Positions 16,203 to 25,545 of a stretch of DNA of 64,000 nt are shown piece after piece. How positions within the stretch are numbered: position 1 is the stretch's first letter; every line of letters begins with the position of its first letter. This stretch comes from Jannaschia sp. Os4 (GTDB lineage Bacteria; Pseudomonadota; Alphaproteobacteria; Rhodobacterales; Rhodobacteraceae). The stretch spans positions 1-64,000 of the forward strand of contig NZ_JAFCAR010000004.1 of assembly GCF_016820245.1 (NCBI RefSeq), written 5' to 3'. Under the pieces are notes generated by a model. That model was given only the letters and a program-made list of their open reading frames with translations, was not told where the DNA came from and ran no database searches. Made by a program: the position numbers and the translations under genes.

Positions 16203-17366
16203 ATGCCCGTCATCAATTCCCTCGCCGCCCTCGAGCCGGAGATGCGCGAATGGCGCCGCTGGCTGCACCGCAACCCCGAGCTGCAGTTCGACCTGCCCAA
16301 GACTAGCGGGTTCGTCGCCGACAAGCTGCGGTCCTTCGGCGTGGACGAGGTGCACGAGGGGATCGCCGAGACCGGCATCGTCGCGATCATCGAGGGGCAG
16401 GGGGACGGCCCGACGATCGGGCTGCGCGCCGACATGGACGCGCTGCCCATCCATGAGACTTCGGGCGTCGCGCATTCCTCGGAGACGGACGGCAAGATGC
16501 ATGCCTGCGGGCATGACGGGCACACGACGATGCTGCTGGGCGCGGCCAAGCACCTCGCCGAGACGCGCAACTTCGCGGGGCGGGTGGCGCTGATCTTCCA
16601 GCCCGCCGAGGAGGGTGGCGGCGGCGGCGACGTCATGGTCCGCGAGGGGATCATGGACCGGTTCGGCATCGGGCAGGTCTTCGGCATCCACAACGTTCCG
16701 GGCGTCGCGGAGGGCGTGATCCAGACGAACCCCGGCGCGCTGCTGGCCGCGGTGGACGAGTTCAACTTCACCATCCGCGGCGTCGGCGGGCACGGGGCCA
16801 TGCCGCACGAGACCAAGGATCCCGTGGTCGCCGCCGTGGGGCTGGCGACCGCGCTGCAGACGGTGGTCAGCCGGAACCACAAGGCGACCGACGACCTCGT
16901 GCTGTCGGTGACGCAGATCCACGCGGGCACGGCGAACAACGTCATCCCGGGCGAAGCCAAGCTGTCGGGCACGGTGCGGACCTTCGCCGCGGAGGTGCGC
17001 GACATGGCCGAGGCGCGTATTCGGGCCATCGGCGCGGGCATCGCGGCGACCTACGACGTGGAGGTCGACCTGTTCTACGACCGGGGCTATCCGGCGACGA
17101 TCAACGACCCCGACAAGGCGGGCTTCGCCGTGGACGTGGCGCGCGAGGTCGTGGGGGCCGACAAGGTCGAGCCGGACACCACGCGCCAGATGGGCGCGGA
17201 GGACTTCTCCTACATGCTGGAGGCGCGGCCCGGCGCCTACGTCTTCCTCGGCATCGGGGAGGGCGCGCCGCTGCACCACCCGGACTACGACTACAACGAC
17301 GCGGTCTCGCCGGTCGGGGCGTCGTTCTTCGTCAAGCTCGTCGAGACGGCGCAGCCGCTGCGCTAG
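16203..17366 (+). CDS. M20-family amidohydrolase (hippurate/N-acyl amino acid hydrolase type)
   Basis: This is a 387-residue metallopeptidase-like hydrolase. It has LRADMDALPIHE (residues 78-89) and HACGHDGHTTMLLGAAK (99-115), which carry metal ligands. IFQPAEEGGGGGDVMV holds the catalytic glutamate pair, GGHGAMP the lid-dimerisation contact, and GAEDFSYM a late metal ligand. It removes acyl groups from N-acyl amino acids or hippurate; the exact substrate is open. ATG 16203 follows GAAGGAGG at a good distance and a CTATCA hexamer at 16178-16183. Upstream in-frame sequence overlaps mazG and is unlikely to be translated. The 3' end overlaps gluQ by 35 bases, tail to tail. Confidence 0.9.
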   Translation: MPVINSLAALEPEMREWRRWLHRNPELQFDLPKTSGFVADKLRSFGVDEVHEGIAETGIVAIIEGQGDGPTIGLRADMDALPIHETSGVAHSSETDGKMHACGHDGHTTMLLGAAKHLAETRNFAGRVALIFQPAEEGGGGGDVMVREGIMDRFGIGQVFGIHNVPGVAEGVIQTNPGALLAAVDEFNFTIRGVGGHGAMPHETKDPVVAAVGLATALQTVVSRNHKATDDLVLSVTQIHAGTANNVIPGEAKLSGTVRTFAAEVRDMAEARIRAIGAGIAATYDVEVDLFYDRGYPATINDPDKAGFAVDVAREVVGADKVEPDTTRQMGAEDFSYMLEARPGAYVFLGIGEGAPLHHPDYDYNDAVSPVGASFFVKLVETAQPLR

Positions 17367-18204
17367 GCCGTCGGTCCTCGACCGCCGGGACGGTGCGGTC
17401 CTGTCGCAGGCGTGCCTTCAGCGCCTCGGCCGACCACCCCGCCTCGCGGTAGGAGGCGAGGGACCGCGCGTCGTCCCGCTTTGCCAGCCGCCGTCCGTCG
17501 CCGTCCCGCACGAGGTCGTGGTGGAGGTAGCCGGGCGTCGGCAGGCCGAGCAGCCGTTGCAAGGTCACGTGGATCGGCGTGGCGTCGGCGAGGTCCTCGC
17601 CCCGCGTGACGAGGCCGACCTCCTGCGCCGCGTCGTCCACCACCACCGCGAGGTGGTAGGACGTGTCCCACCCCCGGCGGGCCACGACCACGTCGCCGAC
17701 CATTGCCGCGTAGGCGGCGGGCTCCATCCGTCCGGGGCCGAGCCGGTCGTCCTCCCATGAGAGCGGTTCCGTGACCGCAGCGGCGTCGAGGCGGAGCGCG
17801 GCCCCCTCGGGGCGCGGGCCGGTCCGCGGCGCCGATCGGCAGGTGCCCGGATAGACCACGCCGTCGGGGCCGTGCAGCGGCGCGCCCTCCTGCGGGGCCG
17901 CCGCCTCCCAGACGTCGCGGCGCGAGCAGGTGCAGGGGTAGAGCAGGCCCTCCGCCCACAGCCGGTCCAGCGCGCCCGCGTAGGCCGCCGTCCGCTCCGA
18001 CTGGCGCATCACCGGGCCTGCGGGCGGGAGGCCCAGCCATTCGAGGTCCGCGCGGATCGCCGCCTCCCAGCGGGGCTTGGACCGCTCGGGGTCGATGTCC
18101 TCGATCCGCAGCCGCATCTCGCCATGGTCGGCGGCGACCATCGCCGCCCACGCATGGCCCAGATGGAGCGGCCCCGTGGGCGAGGGCGCGAAGCGGGTGA
18201 TCAT
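17332..18204 (-). CDS. gluQ: Glutamyl-Q tRNA(Asp) synthetase
   Basis: This truncated glutamyl-tRNA synthetase relative attaches glutamate to queuosine at the wobble base of tRNA-Asp. The 290-residue protein keeps FAPSPTGPLHLGHAW (residues 5-19, HIGH motif) and LRIEDIDPER. It also has a CTCSR zinc-site region near residues 94-98 and RLAKRDDARSL (KMSKS equivalent) near residue 247, and lacks the anticodon-binding domain. The start is the ATG directly before ITRFAPSPTG. It is followed upstream by a methyltransferase on the same strand, ten bases apart. The 35-base overlap with the convergent M20 gene leaves no room for a separate terminator. Confidence 0.9.
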   Translation of the reverse strand: MITRFAPSPTGPLHLGHAWAAMVAADHGEMRLRIEDIDPERSKPRWEAAIRADLEWLGLPPAGPVMRQSERTAAYAGALDRLWAEGLLYPCTCSRRDVWEAAAPQEGAPLHGPDGVVYPGTCRSAPRTGPRPEGAALRLDAAAVTEPLSWEDDRLGPGRMEPAAYAAMVGDVVVARRGWDTSYHLAVVVDDAAQEVGLVTRGEDLADATPIHVTLQRLLGLPTPGYLHHDLVRDGDGRRLAKRDDARSLASYREAGWSAEALKARLRQDRTVPAVEDRRPSAAAAPSRRA

Positions 18205-18214
18205 GGGCGGCGGA

Positions 18215-18823
18215 TCACAGGCGGCGGAAGGCCATGATGGTCGCGTGGCGGTCCAGCTTCTCGAACTGGCGGACATGCTCCGCGTGCTCCAGACGCGCGC
18301 GCCCGTCGATCTGGACGTCGGCCACGGCCTGCAGGTAGTCGCGCTCGACGATGGTGTCCTGGTTCATCGTCAGGGCGAGCGCCATGCCCGGACGCATCGC
18401 ATCGACGATCGCGCCTAGGAGAGCGGCGGGACCGGCGCCCACGCTGATCACGCCCGCCGCGCAGACCGCGCCCACGTCGTCGGCGAAGCGGATCGGGGCG
18501 TCCGGGTCGGACACAGCGAGGCTGCGGTAGACGCCCTTGCCCTCGGCGATGGCGATCATCTCGGGGGTGAGGTCGCTGCCGTCGATCCGCGCGAAGCCCG
18601 CTTCGCGCAGCGAGAGCCCCGCCAGCCCCGTGCCGCAGCCGAAGTCATGCACCGCCACGTCCGTGCCGACCAGCCGCGCCAGCGCCCCGGCAGTGCGGGC
18701 CGCGCCGAGATAGCCGCTCTCGGCCATGTCGGCCTCGTAGCGCGAGGCCCATTCGGCATACATCCGGCGGGTGTCCTCGGGCGTGCGCCCGGCGGACCAG
18801 AGGTTCTGCGGCAGATCGATCAT
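18215..18823 (-). CDS. Class I SAM-dependent methyltransferase
   Basis: This 202-residue protein has a Rossmann-type SAM site, VAVHDFGCGTGLAGLSL at about residues 56-72, then GSDLTPEMIAIA and a later hydrophobic strand ALALTMNQDTIV. The N-terminal YAEWASRYEADMAESGY resembles small-molecule and ubiquinone-type methyltransferases. The acceptor is unknown. A CTACCC hexamer lies eight bases before the ATG, with no obvious ribosome-binding site, suggesting a very short leader. It may be co-transcribed with gluQ, but nothing in it points to tRNA modification. Confidence 0.82.
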   Translation of the reverse strand: MIDLPQNLWSAGRTPEDTRRMYAEWASRYEADMAESGYLGAARTAGALARLVGTDVAVHDFGCGTGLAGLSLREAGFARIDGSDLTPEMIAIAEGKGVYRSLAVSDPDAPIRFADDVGAVCAAGVISVGAGPAALLGAIVDAMRPGMALALTMNQDTIVERDYLQAVADVQIDGRARLEHAEHVRQFEKLDRHATIMAFRRL

Positions 18824-18869
18824 GGGTGCAGGGTAGGACGGCCCGGACGTTCCGTCACCCCACGCGCCT

Positions 18870-20234
18870 TCACTGCGCCGCGAGCGCCGGGGCGCCGCCG
18901 CCCGCCGTGAGCCATGCGGCCCAGTCCGCCTTGGCGCGGTCCGTGTAGGCCTTGTAGCGCGCGGGACGGTTGCGGCGCCCGCCCCGGACCTCGACCGGGG
19001 GGAAGAGCCCGAAGTTGACGTTCATCGGCTGGAACGTCTTGGCCTCCGCGCCGCCGGTGATGTGGGTCATGAGCGCGCCGGTCGCCGTGGTCGGCGGGAC
19101 CGGGGGCAGGGCGCGCCCCTCCGCCTCGGCCAGCGCGAGGCGGCCCGCCAGCATCCCCATCGCCGCCGACTCGACGTAGCCCTCGACGCCCGTGATCTGG
19201 CCCGCGAAGCGGATGTGGGGCCTCGACCGCAGGCGCATCTCGGCGTCGAGGAGGGTCGGCGAGTTGATGAAGGTGTTGCGGTGGATGCCGCCCAGCCGGG
19301 CGAAGCGGGCCCCATGCAGCCCGGGGATCATCGACAGCACCTCCTTCTGGGCGCCGTACTTCATCTTCGTCTGGAAGCCGACGATGTTGTAGAGCGTGCC
19401 GAGCGCGTTGTCGCGGCGCAGCTGGACCACCGCATGCGGCTTGGTCGTCGGGTCGTGCGGGTTCGTTAGGCCCACGGGCTTCATCGGCCCGAAGCGCAGG
19501 GTTTCGCGACCGCGCTCCGCCATCACCTCGATCGGCAGGCAGCCGTCGAAGTAGCCCGCCGTCTCGCCCTCCTTGAACGGCGTCGTCTCGGCGGCGAGCA
19601 GGGCGTCGATGAACGCCTCGTACTCGTCGCGGGTCATAGGGCAGTTGAGATAGGCGGTCCGCTCCTCCTCGGTCTCGCCCTTGTCGTAGCGCGACTGCCG
19701 CCATGCCACGTCCATGTCGACGCTGTCGGCGTGGACGATGGGCGCGATGGCGTCGAAGAAGGCGAGCGAGTCCTGCCCCGCCTCCGCCGCGATGGCCGCC
19801 GCCAGCTTGGAGCCGGTCAGCGGGCCGGTCGCCACGATCCACCGCCCGTCCCCGGGCAGGGCATCGACCTCGCCGGGCACGACCTCGACGTTGGGGTGGG
19901 CGTGCAGGCGTTCCGTCACCGCCGCGGAAAAGCCGTCGCGATCCACGGCCAGCGCGCCGCCCGCCGGGAGACGGTGCCGGTCCGCCATCTCCATGACGAG
20001 GCCGCCCGCCGCGCGCATCTCCCAGTGCAGGAGGCCCACCGCGTTCTGCTCGTCGTCGTCCGAGCGGAAGGAATTCGAGCACACCATCTCGGCGAGGTCG
20101 CCCGTGCGGTGCGCGAAGGTTCCGACATGCGGTCGCATCTCATGGATCACGGCCCGCCCGCCCCCTTGGGCGATCTGCCACGCGGCCTCGGCGCCGGCCA
20201 TGCCGCCGCCGACTATATGGATGGGATCGGTCAT
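18870..20234 (-). CDS. trmFO: Folate-dependent tRNA (uracil-54-C5)-methyltransferase
   Basis: TrmFO makes ribothymidine at position 54 of tRNA, using methylene-tetrahydrofolate and FAD. The 454-residue protein opens with an FAD site, [17 protein letters not shown] (residues 5-21), and contains [11 protein letters not shown] with a conserved cysteine near residue 51. It also has [35 protein letters not shown] and [10 protein letters not shown]. Length is normal. The ATG at 20234 lies one base after a nine-pair stem (20236-20260) whose loop and 3' arm contain the only AGGA-like ribosome-binding site. LysR is upstream on the same strand, 48 bases away. Confidence 0.95.
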   Translation of the reverse strand: MTDPIHIVGGGMAGAEAAWQIAQGGGRAVIHEMRPHVGTFAHRTGDLAEMVCSNSFRSDDDEQNAVGLLHWEMRAAGGLVMEMADRHRLPAGGALAVDRDGFSAAVTERLHAHPNVEVVPGEVDALPGDGRWIVATGPLTGSKLAAAIAAEAGQDSLAFFDAIAPIVHADSVDMDVAWRQSRYDKGETEEERTAYLNCPMTRDEYEAFIDALLAAETTPFKEGETAGYFDGCLPIEVMAERGRETLRFGPMKPVGLTNPHDPTTKPHAVVQLRRDNALGTLYNIVGFQTKMKYGAQKEVLSMIPGLHGARFARLGGIHRNTFINSPTLLDAEMRLRSRPHIRFAGQITGVEGYVESAAMGMLAGRLALAEAEGRALPPVPPTTATGALMTHITGGAEAKTFQPMNVNFGLFPPVEVRGGRRNRPARYKAYTDRAKADWAAWLTAGGGAPALAAQ

Positions 20235-20235
20235 G

Positions 20236-20260
20236 CCGCGCGTCCTAGACCGACGCGCGG
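20236..20260 (-). promoter_or_regulatory. Stem-loop at the trmFO start
   Basis: CCGCGCGTC (20236-20244) pairs perfectly with GACGCGCGG (20252-20260) across a seven-base loop that contains CTAG. On the minus strand the stem ends one base before the trmFO ATG, and an AGGA element is split between loop and stem. It could terminate lysR transcription, mask the trmFO ribosome-binding site, or both. No T-run follows, which weakens the terminator reading. Confidence 0.5.
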
Positions 20261-20282
20261 CGCGGGGCCAGCGGGGAGGCGG

Positions 20283-21143
20283 CTATTCGGCGGCGGTCTG
20301 CAGCGCGGGGCGGGGCGGGGGGCGTCCGGCCTGCGCGCAGCACCAGTCCATCACCGCCTTGAGCGTCGCGTCGCCATGCCGCGTCTCGTGATACGCGATC
20401 CACAGCTCGAAGGGCCGCCCGTTGTCCGGCAGGTCCGCGCGCACGAGGCGCGGATGCTCCTCCGCGAGGAAGTCCGGCAGCAGCGCGGGCAGCCCGCTCG
20501 CGACGCAGAGGCCGAGCACGGACGGCATCTCCTCGACCCGGTAGGTCGGCATCGGCTGCGCGTCCGGGTAGATCGCGCGCAGGTCGTCCGCGTCGGGATA
20601 CTTGTTGGAGATGCCGATCCACCGTCCGTCGGGCGTGTGGTCCCGCCCGTGATAGACGGCCAGTTCGAAGTCGAGGTACTTCTTCGCCCGCAGCCGCCCT
20701 CCCTCGGGACGTCCGAGGCGGATCTGGAGGTCGGCCTCGCCCAGACCCTGCGCGTAGACCTTGTCGGTCAGGTTCAGCCTCAGATGCGGATGCAGCGCGG
20801 TGATCTCCGCGATCCGAGGCGCGATGAAATGCGTGTGGACCGCCGGCGGGGCGGCGATCTCGAAGGCGACCGGCTGGGCGCCGTCGTCGGCGTGGAGGTC
20901 CGACAGGGTCGTGCGGAGCGACTGGTCGAACCCTTCCGCGAGCCGCGCGAGGCTCAGCGCCGCGTCCGTGGCGACCCATTGCTGGCCCCGCTTCTCGAAC
21001 AGGGCGGAGTCGAGATCCTGGCTGAGACGCTCGATCCGGCGCGACACGGTCGCGACGTTCGAGCCGAGGTAGCGGGCCGCCGCCGACATCGTCCCGTGCC
21101 GGATCATCGCCAGCACGTATTTGAGGTCGTCCCAATTATCCAT
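20283..21143 (-). CDS. LysR-family transcriptional regulator
   Basis: This 286-residue regulator begins MDNWDDLKYVLAMIRHGTMSAAARYLGSNVATVSRRIERL. The residues 1-60 form the LysR winged helix-turn-helix, with the recognition segment at about 18-40. The rest is a periplasmic-binding-protein-like effector domain (FEIAAPPAVHTHFIAPRIAEI onward). It belongs to the VcaM/'TyrR-like' branch whose members start close to DDLKYVLA. ATG 21143 is chosen because the helix-turn-helix begins there; the longer frame adds an Arg/Ala-rich leader lacking homology. No divergent target gene is present. Its own leader holds a promoter and two direct repeats. Target and inducer unknown. Confidence 0.85.
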   Translation of the reverse strand: MDNWDDLKYVLAMIRHGTMSAAARYLGSNVATVSRRIERLSQDLDSALFEKRGQQWVATDAALSLARLAEGFDQSLRTTLSDLHADDGAQPVAFEIAAPPAVHTHFIAPRIAEITALHPHLRLNLTDKVYAQGLGEADLQIRLGRPEGGRLRAKKYLDFELAVYHGRDHTPDGRWIGISNKYPDADDLRAIYPDAQPMPTYRVEEMPSVLGLCVASGLPALLPDFLAEEHPRLVRADLPDNGRPFELWIAYHETRHGDATLKAVMDWCCAQAGRPPPRPALQTAAE

Positions 21144-21243
21144 CGCGGGGATCCAGTCTCGTTCATGCGAAGCCGCGCCGGGGCGCGCAGGCGCGGAAGC
21201 AGCCGCCCATGCAACCCCGCTATTCACATTAACGCAAAGTCCC

Positions 21244-21271
21244 GCGCTAGGTTCCAGTTCCGCGACGTCAA
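21244..21271 (-). promoter_or_regulatory. Candidate lysR promoter with flanking direct repeats
   Basis: On the minus strand TTGACG (21266-21271) and TAGCGC (21244-21249) are 16 bases apart. Two identical 9-mers, CGCGGAACT on this strand, lie at 21256-21264 and 21277-21285, exactly 21 bases apart. One falls in the spacer and one just upstream of the -35. This arrangement suits an operator, but the regulator is not known. Confidence 0.4.
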
Positions 21272-21305
21272 GAAAAAGTTCCGCGTCGCGGCAACGTGTT
21301 CGCGG

Positions 21306-24071
21306 TCACGCCTCAGGTGCCGGACCGCCCTCCGTGTCGATCGCCACGTCTTCGTCCACCTCCGACCCGTCGTCCGCGACTCGCGCCACCGAAACGACGA
21401 CCTCGCCGTCCCGCGGCTGGATCACCCGGACGCCGCCCGCGCCGCGGGAGCGGAACGAGATGCCGTCGATTGGAACCCGGATCGACTGGCCGCGCGAGGT
21501 GGCGAGCATGATCTGGTCGCCTCCCTCCACGGGGAAGGCCGCGACGATCTCTCCGGTCGCGAGGCCCTTCTTGATGGCCGTCACGCCCATGCCGCCGCGC
21601 CCGCGCACGGGGTAGTCGTGGGACGACGACAGCTTGCCCGCGCCCATCTTGGTCAATGTCACGATCAGGTCCTCGGCCGCCGACATCTCGGCGTAGCGCT
21701 CGGTCGTGAAGTCGCCGCTCGCCTCGACCGGCTCCTCGTCGTCCTCGGCCCCGTCCTCGTCCGCCACGCCCGCCATCGCGCGCCGCATCTTGAGGTAGGC
21801 GGCGCGTTCGGCCGGATCGGCCTCGAAGTGGCGGATCACGGCCATCGAGACGACCTCGTCGCCCTCGGCCAGGCGGATGCCGCGCACGCCGGTGGACTCC
21901 CGCGAGTTGAACACCCGCACGTCCGTCGTCCGGAACCGGATCGCGCGGCCCTTGGCGGTCACGAGAAGGACGTCGTCCTCCTCCGAGGCGATGCGCGCGT
22001 TGATGAGGCGGACGCTCCCGTCCTCGGGCAGGCGCATGGCGATCTTGCCGTTGCGCATGACGTTGGCGAAGTCCGACAGCCGGTTGCGCCGCACGTCGCC
22101 CGCCGAGGTGGCGAAGACGACCTGCAGGTCGGCCCACTCCTCCTCGTCGCGGTCCACCGGCATCACGGCGGCGATGCCCGTCCCGTGGTCGATCGGCAGC
22201 AGTTGCGTGAGCGGCTTGCCCCGCGCAGTGCGCCCGCCGGAGGGCAGTCGCCACGTCTTGAGCTTGTAGACCATGCCCGTGACCGTGAAGAACAGGAGCG
22301 GCGTGTGCGTGTTCGCCACGAACAGCGTCGTCACCGCGTCCTCGTCCTTGGTCGCCATGCCCGACAATCCCTTGCCGCCGCGCCGCTGGGTGCGGAACTC
22401 CGACAGTGGCGTGCGTTTCGCGTAGCCCGAGGCCGTGATCGTCACGACCATGTCCTCGCGCTCGATCAGGTCCTCGTCGTCCATGTCGCCGGACCACTCG
22501 GTGATCTCGGTGCGGCGCTCGACGGCGAACTGGCCGCGCACCTCGCGCAGCTCGTCGGAGATGATCGACATGATCCGCGCGCGGGAGCCGAGGATGTCGA
22601 GGTAGTCGGTGATCTTGGCCGCGAGCTCCTCCAGCTCGTCCGTCACCTCGCGCACGCCCAGCTGGGTCAAGCGCTGGAGCCGGAGGTCGAGGATCGCGCG
22701 CACCTGCACCTCGGACAGCGAGTAGGTGCCGTCCTCGTTCACCGTGTGGGTCGGGTCGTCGATCAGGCGGATGTAGTCGGCGATCTCCCCGGCGGGCCAG
22801 CGCCGCGCCATGAGCGCCTCGCGCGCGGCGGCCGCGTCGGCCGACGCGCGGATGGTGGCGACCACCTCGTCCACGTTCGAGACGGCCACGGCGTAGCCGC
22901 AGAGGATGTGCGCCCGCTCCCGCGCCTTGCCCAGCTCGAAGGCCGTGCGCCGCGCGACGACCTCCTCGCGGAACGCGACGAACGCCGTCAGCATCGCGCG
23001 CAGGGTCAGCTGCTCGGGCCGCCCGCCGTTCAGCGCGAGCATGTTGCAGGGGAAGGACGTCTGCATCGTGGTGAAGCGGAACAGCTGGTTCAGCACCACC
23101 TCCGCCGTGGCGTCGCGCTTGAGGTCGATGACCACGCGCACGCCCGTGCGGTCGGACTGGTCCGACACGCCCGCGATGCCCTCGATCTTCTTCTCCTTGG
23201 ACAGCTCGGCGATCTTCTCGACCATCATCGCCTTGTTCACCTGGTAGGGCACCTCGTCGACGATGATGGACGCGCGGCCCCCGGCCTCCTCGACGCGGGT
23301 CCTCGCCCGCACGATCACGGAGCCGCGCCCTTCGGTGTAGGCCTTGCGGATGCCCGTCCGCCCGAGGATGATTCCACCCGTCGGGAAGTCCGGGCCGAGG
23401 ATGTGCTCGTTCAGCTCCTCCGACGACAGGTCCGGCTGCTCGATCAGCGCGAGCGTCGCGTCGATCACCTCGCCGAGGTTGTGGGGCGGGATGTTGGTCG
23501 CCATGCCCACCGCGATCCCGCCCGCGCCGTTGACCAGCATGTTGGGGAAGCGCGCGGGCAGGACCGAGGGCTCGAGGTCCTTGCCGTCGTAGTTGGGGAC
23601 GAAGTCGACTGTGTCCTTGTCGATGTCCGCCAGCAGCGAGCCGGCGGGCTTGTCCATCCGCACCTCGGTGTAGCGCATGGCCGCGGGGTTGTCCCCGTCC
23701 ATCGAGCCGAAGTTGCCCTGCCCGTCGAGCAGCGGCAGCGACATCGAGAAGTCCTGCGCCATCCGCACGAGCGCGTCGTAGATCGCGGAGTCGCCGTGCG
23801 GGTGGTACTTGCCCATCACGTCGCCCACGGGGCGCGCCGACTTGCGGTAGGCCTTGTCGAACGTGTTCCCCGTCTCGTGCATCGCGTAGAGGATGCGGCG
23901 GTGCACCGGCTTCAGCCCGTCGCGCAGGTCGGGGATCGCGCGGGAGATGATGACCGACATCGCGTAGTCGATGAACGAGGTCCGCATCTCGTCCACGATC
24001 GAGACCTGCGGCCCCTCGTGGGGCATGCGCTCGATCTCCTGGTCCTCGGGGGGCGTCGTGTCGTCGCTCAT
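21306..24071 (-). CDS. gyrA: DNA gyrase subunit A
   Basis: GyrA cuts and rejoins DNA in the heterotetrameric gyrase that introduces negative supercoils. The 921-residue protein has the catalytic tyrosine Tyr134 in AAMRYTE. The quinolone-determining segment is [11 protein letters not shown] with Ser95 and Asp99, the wild-type, sensitive-type residues. The C-terminal beta-pinwheel has the GyrA box QRRGGKG near residue 565. The start [16 protein letters not shown] is chosen over an ATG nine codons upstream. A disordered acidic stretch, [17 protein letters not shown], interrupts the pinwheel and the tail is acidic. The gene is followed by the lysR leader; ssb is upstream on the same strand. Confidence 0.97.
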   Translation of the reverse strand: MSDDTTPPEDQEIERMPHEGPQVSIVDEMRTSFIDYAMSVIISRAIPDLRDGLKPVHRRILYAMHETGNTFDKAYRKSARPVGDVMGKYHPHGDSAIYDALVRMAQDFSMSLPLLDGQGNFGSMDGDNPAAMRYTEVRMDKPAGSLLADIDKDTVDFVPNYDGKDLEPSVLPARFPNMLVNGAGGIAVGMATNIPPHNLGEVIDATLALIEQPDLSSEELNEHILGPDFPTGGIILGRTGIRKAYTEGRGSVIVRARTRVEEAGGRASIIVDEVPYQVNKAMMVEKIAELSKEKKIEGIAGVSDQSDRTGVRVVIDLKRDATAEVVLNQLFRFTTMQTSFPCNMLALNGGRPEQLTLRAMLTAFVAFREEVVARRTAFELGKARERAHILCGYAVAVSNVDEVVATIRASADAAAAREALMARRWPAGEIADYIRLIDDPTHTVNEDGTYSLSEVQVRAILDLRLQRLTQLGVREVTDELEELAAKITDYLDILGSRARIMSIISDELREVRGQFAVERRTEITEWSGDMDDEDLIEREDMVVTITASGYAKRTPLSEFRTQRRGGKGLSGMATKDEDAVTTLFVANTHTPLLFFTVTGMVYKLKTWRLPSGGRTARGKPLTQLLPIDHGTGIAAVMPVDRDEEEWADLQVVFATSAGDVRRNRLSDFANVMRNGKIAMRLPEDGSVRLINARIASEEDDVLLVTAKGRAIRFRTTDVRVFNSRESTGVRGIRLAEGDEVVSMAVIRHFEADPAERAAYLKMRRAMAGVADEDGAEDDEEPVEASGDFTTERYAEMSAAEDLIVTLTKMGAGKLSSSHDYPVRGRGGMGVTAIKKGLATGEIVAAFPVEGGDQIMLATSRGQSIRVPIDGISFRSRGAGGVRVIQPRDGEVVVSVARVADDGSEVDEDVAIDTEGGPAPEA

Positions 24072-24148
24072 GCTCTTAGTCCTGTCACAGCCGCGCATCC
24101 TGCTACCCCTCGCGGGGGAGTCGCGCCGTCACCGCTACATATAGGGAA

Positions 24149-24174
24149 ACGGGCGCCCGGAATCGAGCGCCCGT
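24149..24174 (-). terminator. Hairpin terminator candidate for ssb
   Basis: ACGGGCGC and GCGCCCGT form an eight-pair stem around a ten-base loop, about 52 bases after the ssb stop. On the minus strand TTTCCC follows, overlapping the 3' arm. The adjacent CTATATGTAG could be part of the gyrA promoter, so the element separates ssb from gyrA. Confidence 0.5.
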
Positions 24175-24225
24175 CCGCGTCTTTCCGCGCCCTTCTGGGC
24201 CGCCGGGGCAGGGCGCGCGCAGGGG

Positions 24226-24735
24226 TCAGAACGGGATCTCGTCGTCGAGGTCCGAGCCGCCGCCGTAGCCGCCGCCCTGGTTCGACCCGCCGCCGCCGCC
24301 CATGCCGCCGCCGCCCCGGTCGTCGCCGTAGCCGCCGCCACCGCCGCCGTAGGAGCCGCCGCCGCCGCCACCACCCTCGGAGTTGCGCCCGTCGAGCATC
24401 GTCAGCTCCGAGCGGTAGGGCCGGAGGACGACCTCCGTCGAGTAGCGGTCCTGACCAGACTGGTCCTGCCACTTCCGGGTCTCGAGCTGGCCCTCGATGT
24501 AGACCTTGGACCCCTTGCGCAGGTACTGCTCCGCCACACGCACCAGCGGCTCGGAGAAGATCGCGACCGAGTGCCACTCGGTCCGCTCCTTGCGCTCGCC
24601 GGAGTTCTTGTCCCGCCACGTCTCGGAGGTCGCGATCCGCAGGTTGCAGACCTTGCCCCCGTTCGAGAAGTTCCGGGTTTCGGGGTCCCGCCCGAGGTTC
24701 CCGATCAGGATCACCTTGTTCACGCTGCCGGCCAT
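24226..24735 (-). CDS. ssb: Single-stranded DNA-binding protein
   Basis: SSB coats single-stranded DNA in replication and repair and recruits partner proteins. The 169-residue protein begins [21 protein letters not shown]. It has the OB-fold with [23 protein letters not shown] and [34 protein letters not shown] (residues 1-110). A glycine-rich disordered linker follows (about 115-158). The conserved acidic tip reads DLDDEIPF, the partner-binding tail. All parts are intact. It is divergent from the lytic transglycosylase gene across 236 bases, which must hold promoters for both. Confidence 0.96.
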   Translation of the reverse strand: MAGSVNKVILIGNLGRDPETRNFSNGGKVCNLRIATSETWRDKNSGERKERTEWHSVAIFSEPLVRVAEQYLRKGSKVYIEGQLETRKWQDQSGQDRYSTEVVLRPYRSELTMLDGRNSEGGGGGGGSYGGGGGGYGDDRGGGGMGGGGGSNQGGGYGGGSDLDDEIPF

Positions 24736-24971
24736 CTGCCCCTCCGAGTCGTTTGCCCCGGCCTATCCGACCGGGGGATCGTGTGAAACGCCCCCGGCCG
24801 CGAATGGCGCGGGGTGTCGCCGCCCGGTCCTGCCCGGCAGGCGTTACTACAGGGTGAACGAAAGAGGAACAAGGCTCTGGGCGACCGGCAGGTTGGTCCG
24901 CCGGCCGTTTCGCGCTAGACCCTTGCGCGACGGCCCAGCAGAGGCCGCAGGGACAGATCGGGACGGACATC

Positions 24972-25544
24972 ATGCGCGCGCGCCTTGCGATTCTCGCCAT
25001 GCTCATCGCCACGCCGGCCACCGCGCAGCTCTTCGGCGGGGGCGACGGGTTCGACCGCAAGGCCCGCCTCCTCGACGGCAAGCTCGCGGGCCAGTACGCG
25101 TCGAGCGCCCGCCTGCAGCCCGAGAGCGCGCCGCGCAGCCTGTCCACCCGCGCCGTCATCCCCAGCTACTCGGGCCGCAACTCCCCGTGGATCCCGGAGG
25201 CCCGCGCCGCGGCCCGACGGCACGGCGTCCCCGAGGATCTCTTCCTCCGGCTCGTGCGGCAGGAATCGGGCTGGAACCCGAACGCGCGGTCCAACAAAGG
25301 TGCCATCGGGCTGGCGCAGCTGATGCCGGGGACGGCCCGATTGCTCGGCGTGAATCCCCGCGACCCGTCCCAGAACCTCGACGGCGGCGCCCGCTACCTC
25401 GCGCAGCAGTTCCGAAAGTTCGGCAACTGGCGCCTCGCGCTGGCGGCCTACAACGCCGGGCCCGGCGCGGTGGAGCGGCACGGCGGCGTCCCGCCCTACC
25501 GCGAGACGCGAAACTACGTTCGCCGCATCCTCGGCACGGGCTGA
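24972..25544 (+). CDS. Periplasmic lytic transglycosylase (SLT domain)
   Basis: The enzyme cleaves the glycan strand of peptidoglycan with anhydro-muramyl formation. The 190-residue precursor has a signal peptide ([19 protein letters not shown], cleavage likely after Ala18), a 50-residue linker, and a single SLT domain from about residue 73. Catalytic Glu98 sits in [10 protein letters not shown], followed by [17 protein letters not shown] and [12 protein letters not shown]. It is a small, single-domain form of the VirB1/Slt kind. The convergent hydrolase gene ends two bases after its stop, so any terminator must lie inside coding sequence. Substrate specificity beyond peptidoglycan is not evident. 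Confidence 0.93.
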   Translation: MRARLAILAMLIATPATAQLFGGGDGFDRKARLLDGKLAGQYASSARLQPESAPRSLSTRAVIPSYSGRNSPWIPEARAAARRHGVPEDLFLRLVRQESGWNPNARSNKGAIGLAQLMPGTARLLGVNPRDPSQNLDGGARYLAQQFRKFGNWRLALAAYNAGPGAVERHGGVPPYRETRNYVRRILGTG

Positions 25545-25545
25545 C

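Noticed and set aside
19731-24857. A 1,708-codon open frame on the plus strand, antisense to trmFO, lysR, gyrA and ssb
   Set aside because: Its translation is rich in Arg, His, Gly and Asp without domains, and it covers four convincing genes on the other strand. Long antisense frames arise from strong third-position G+C bias.
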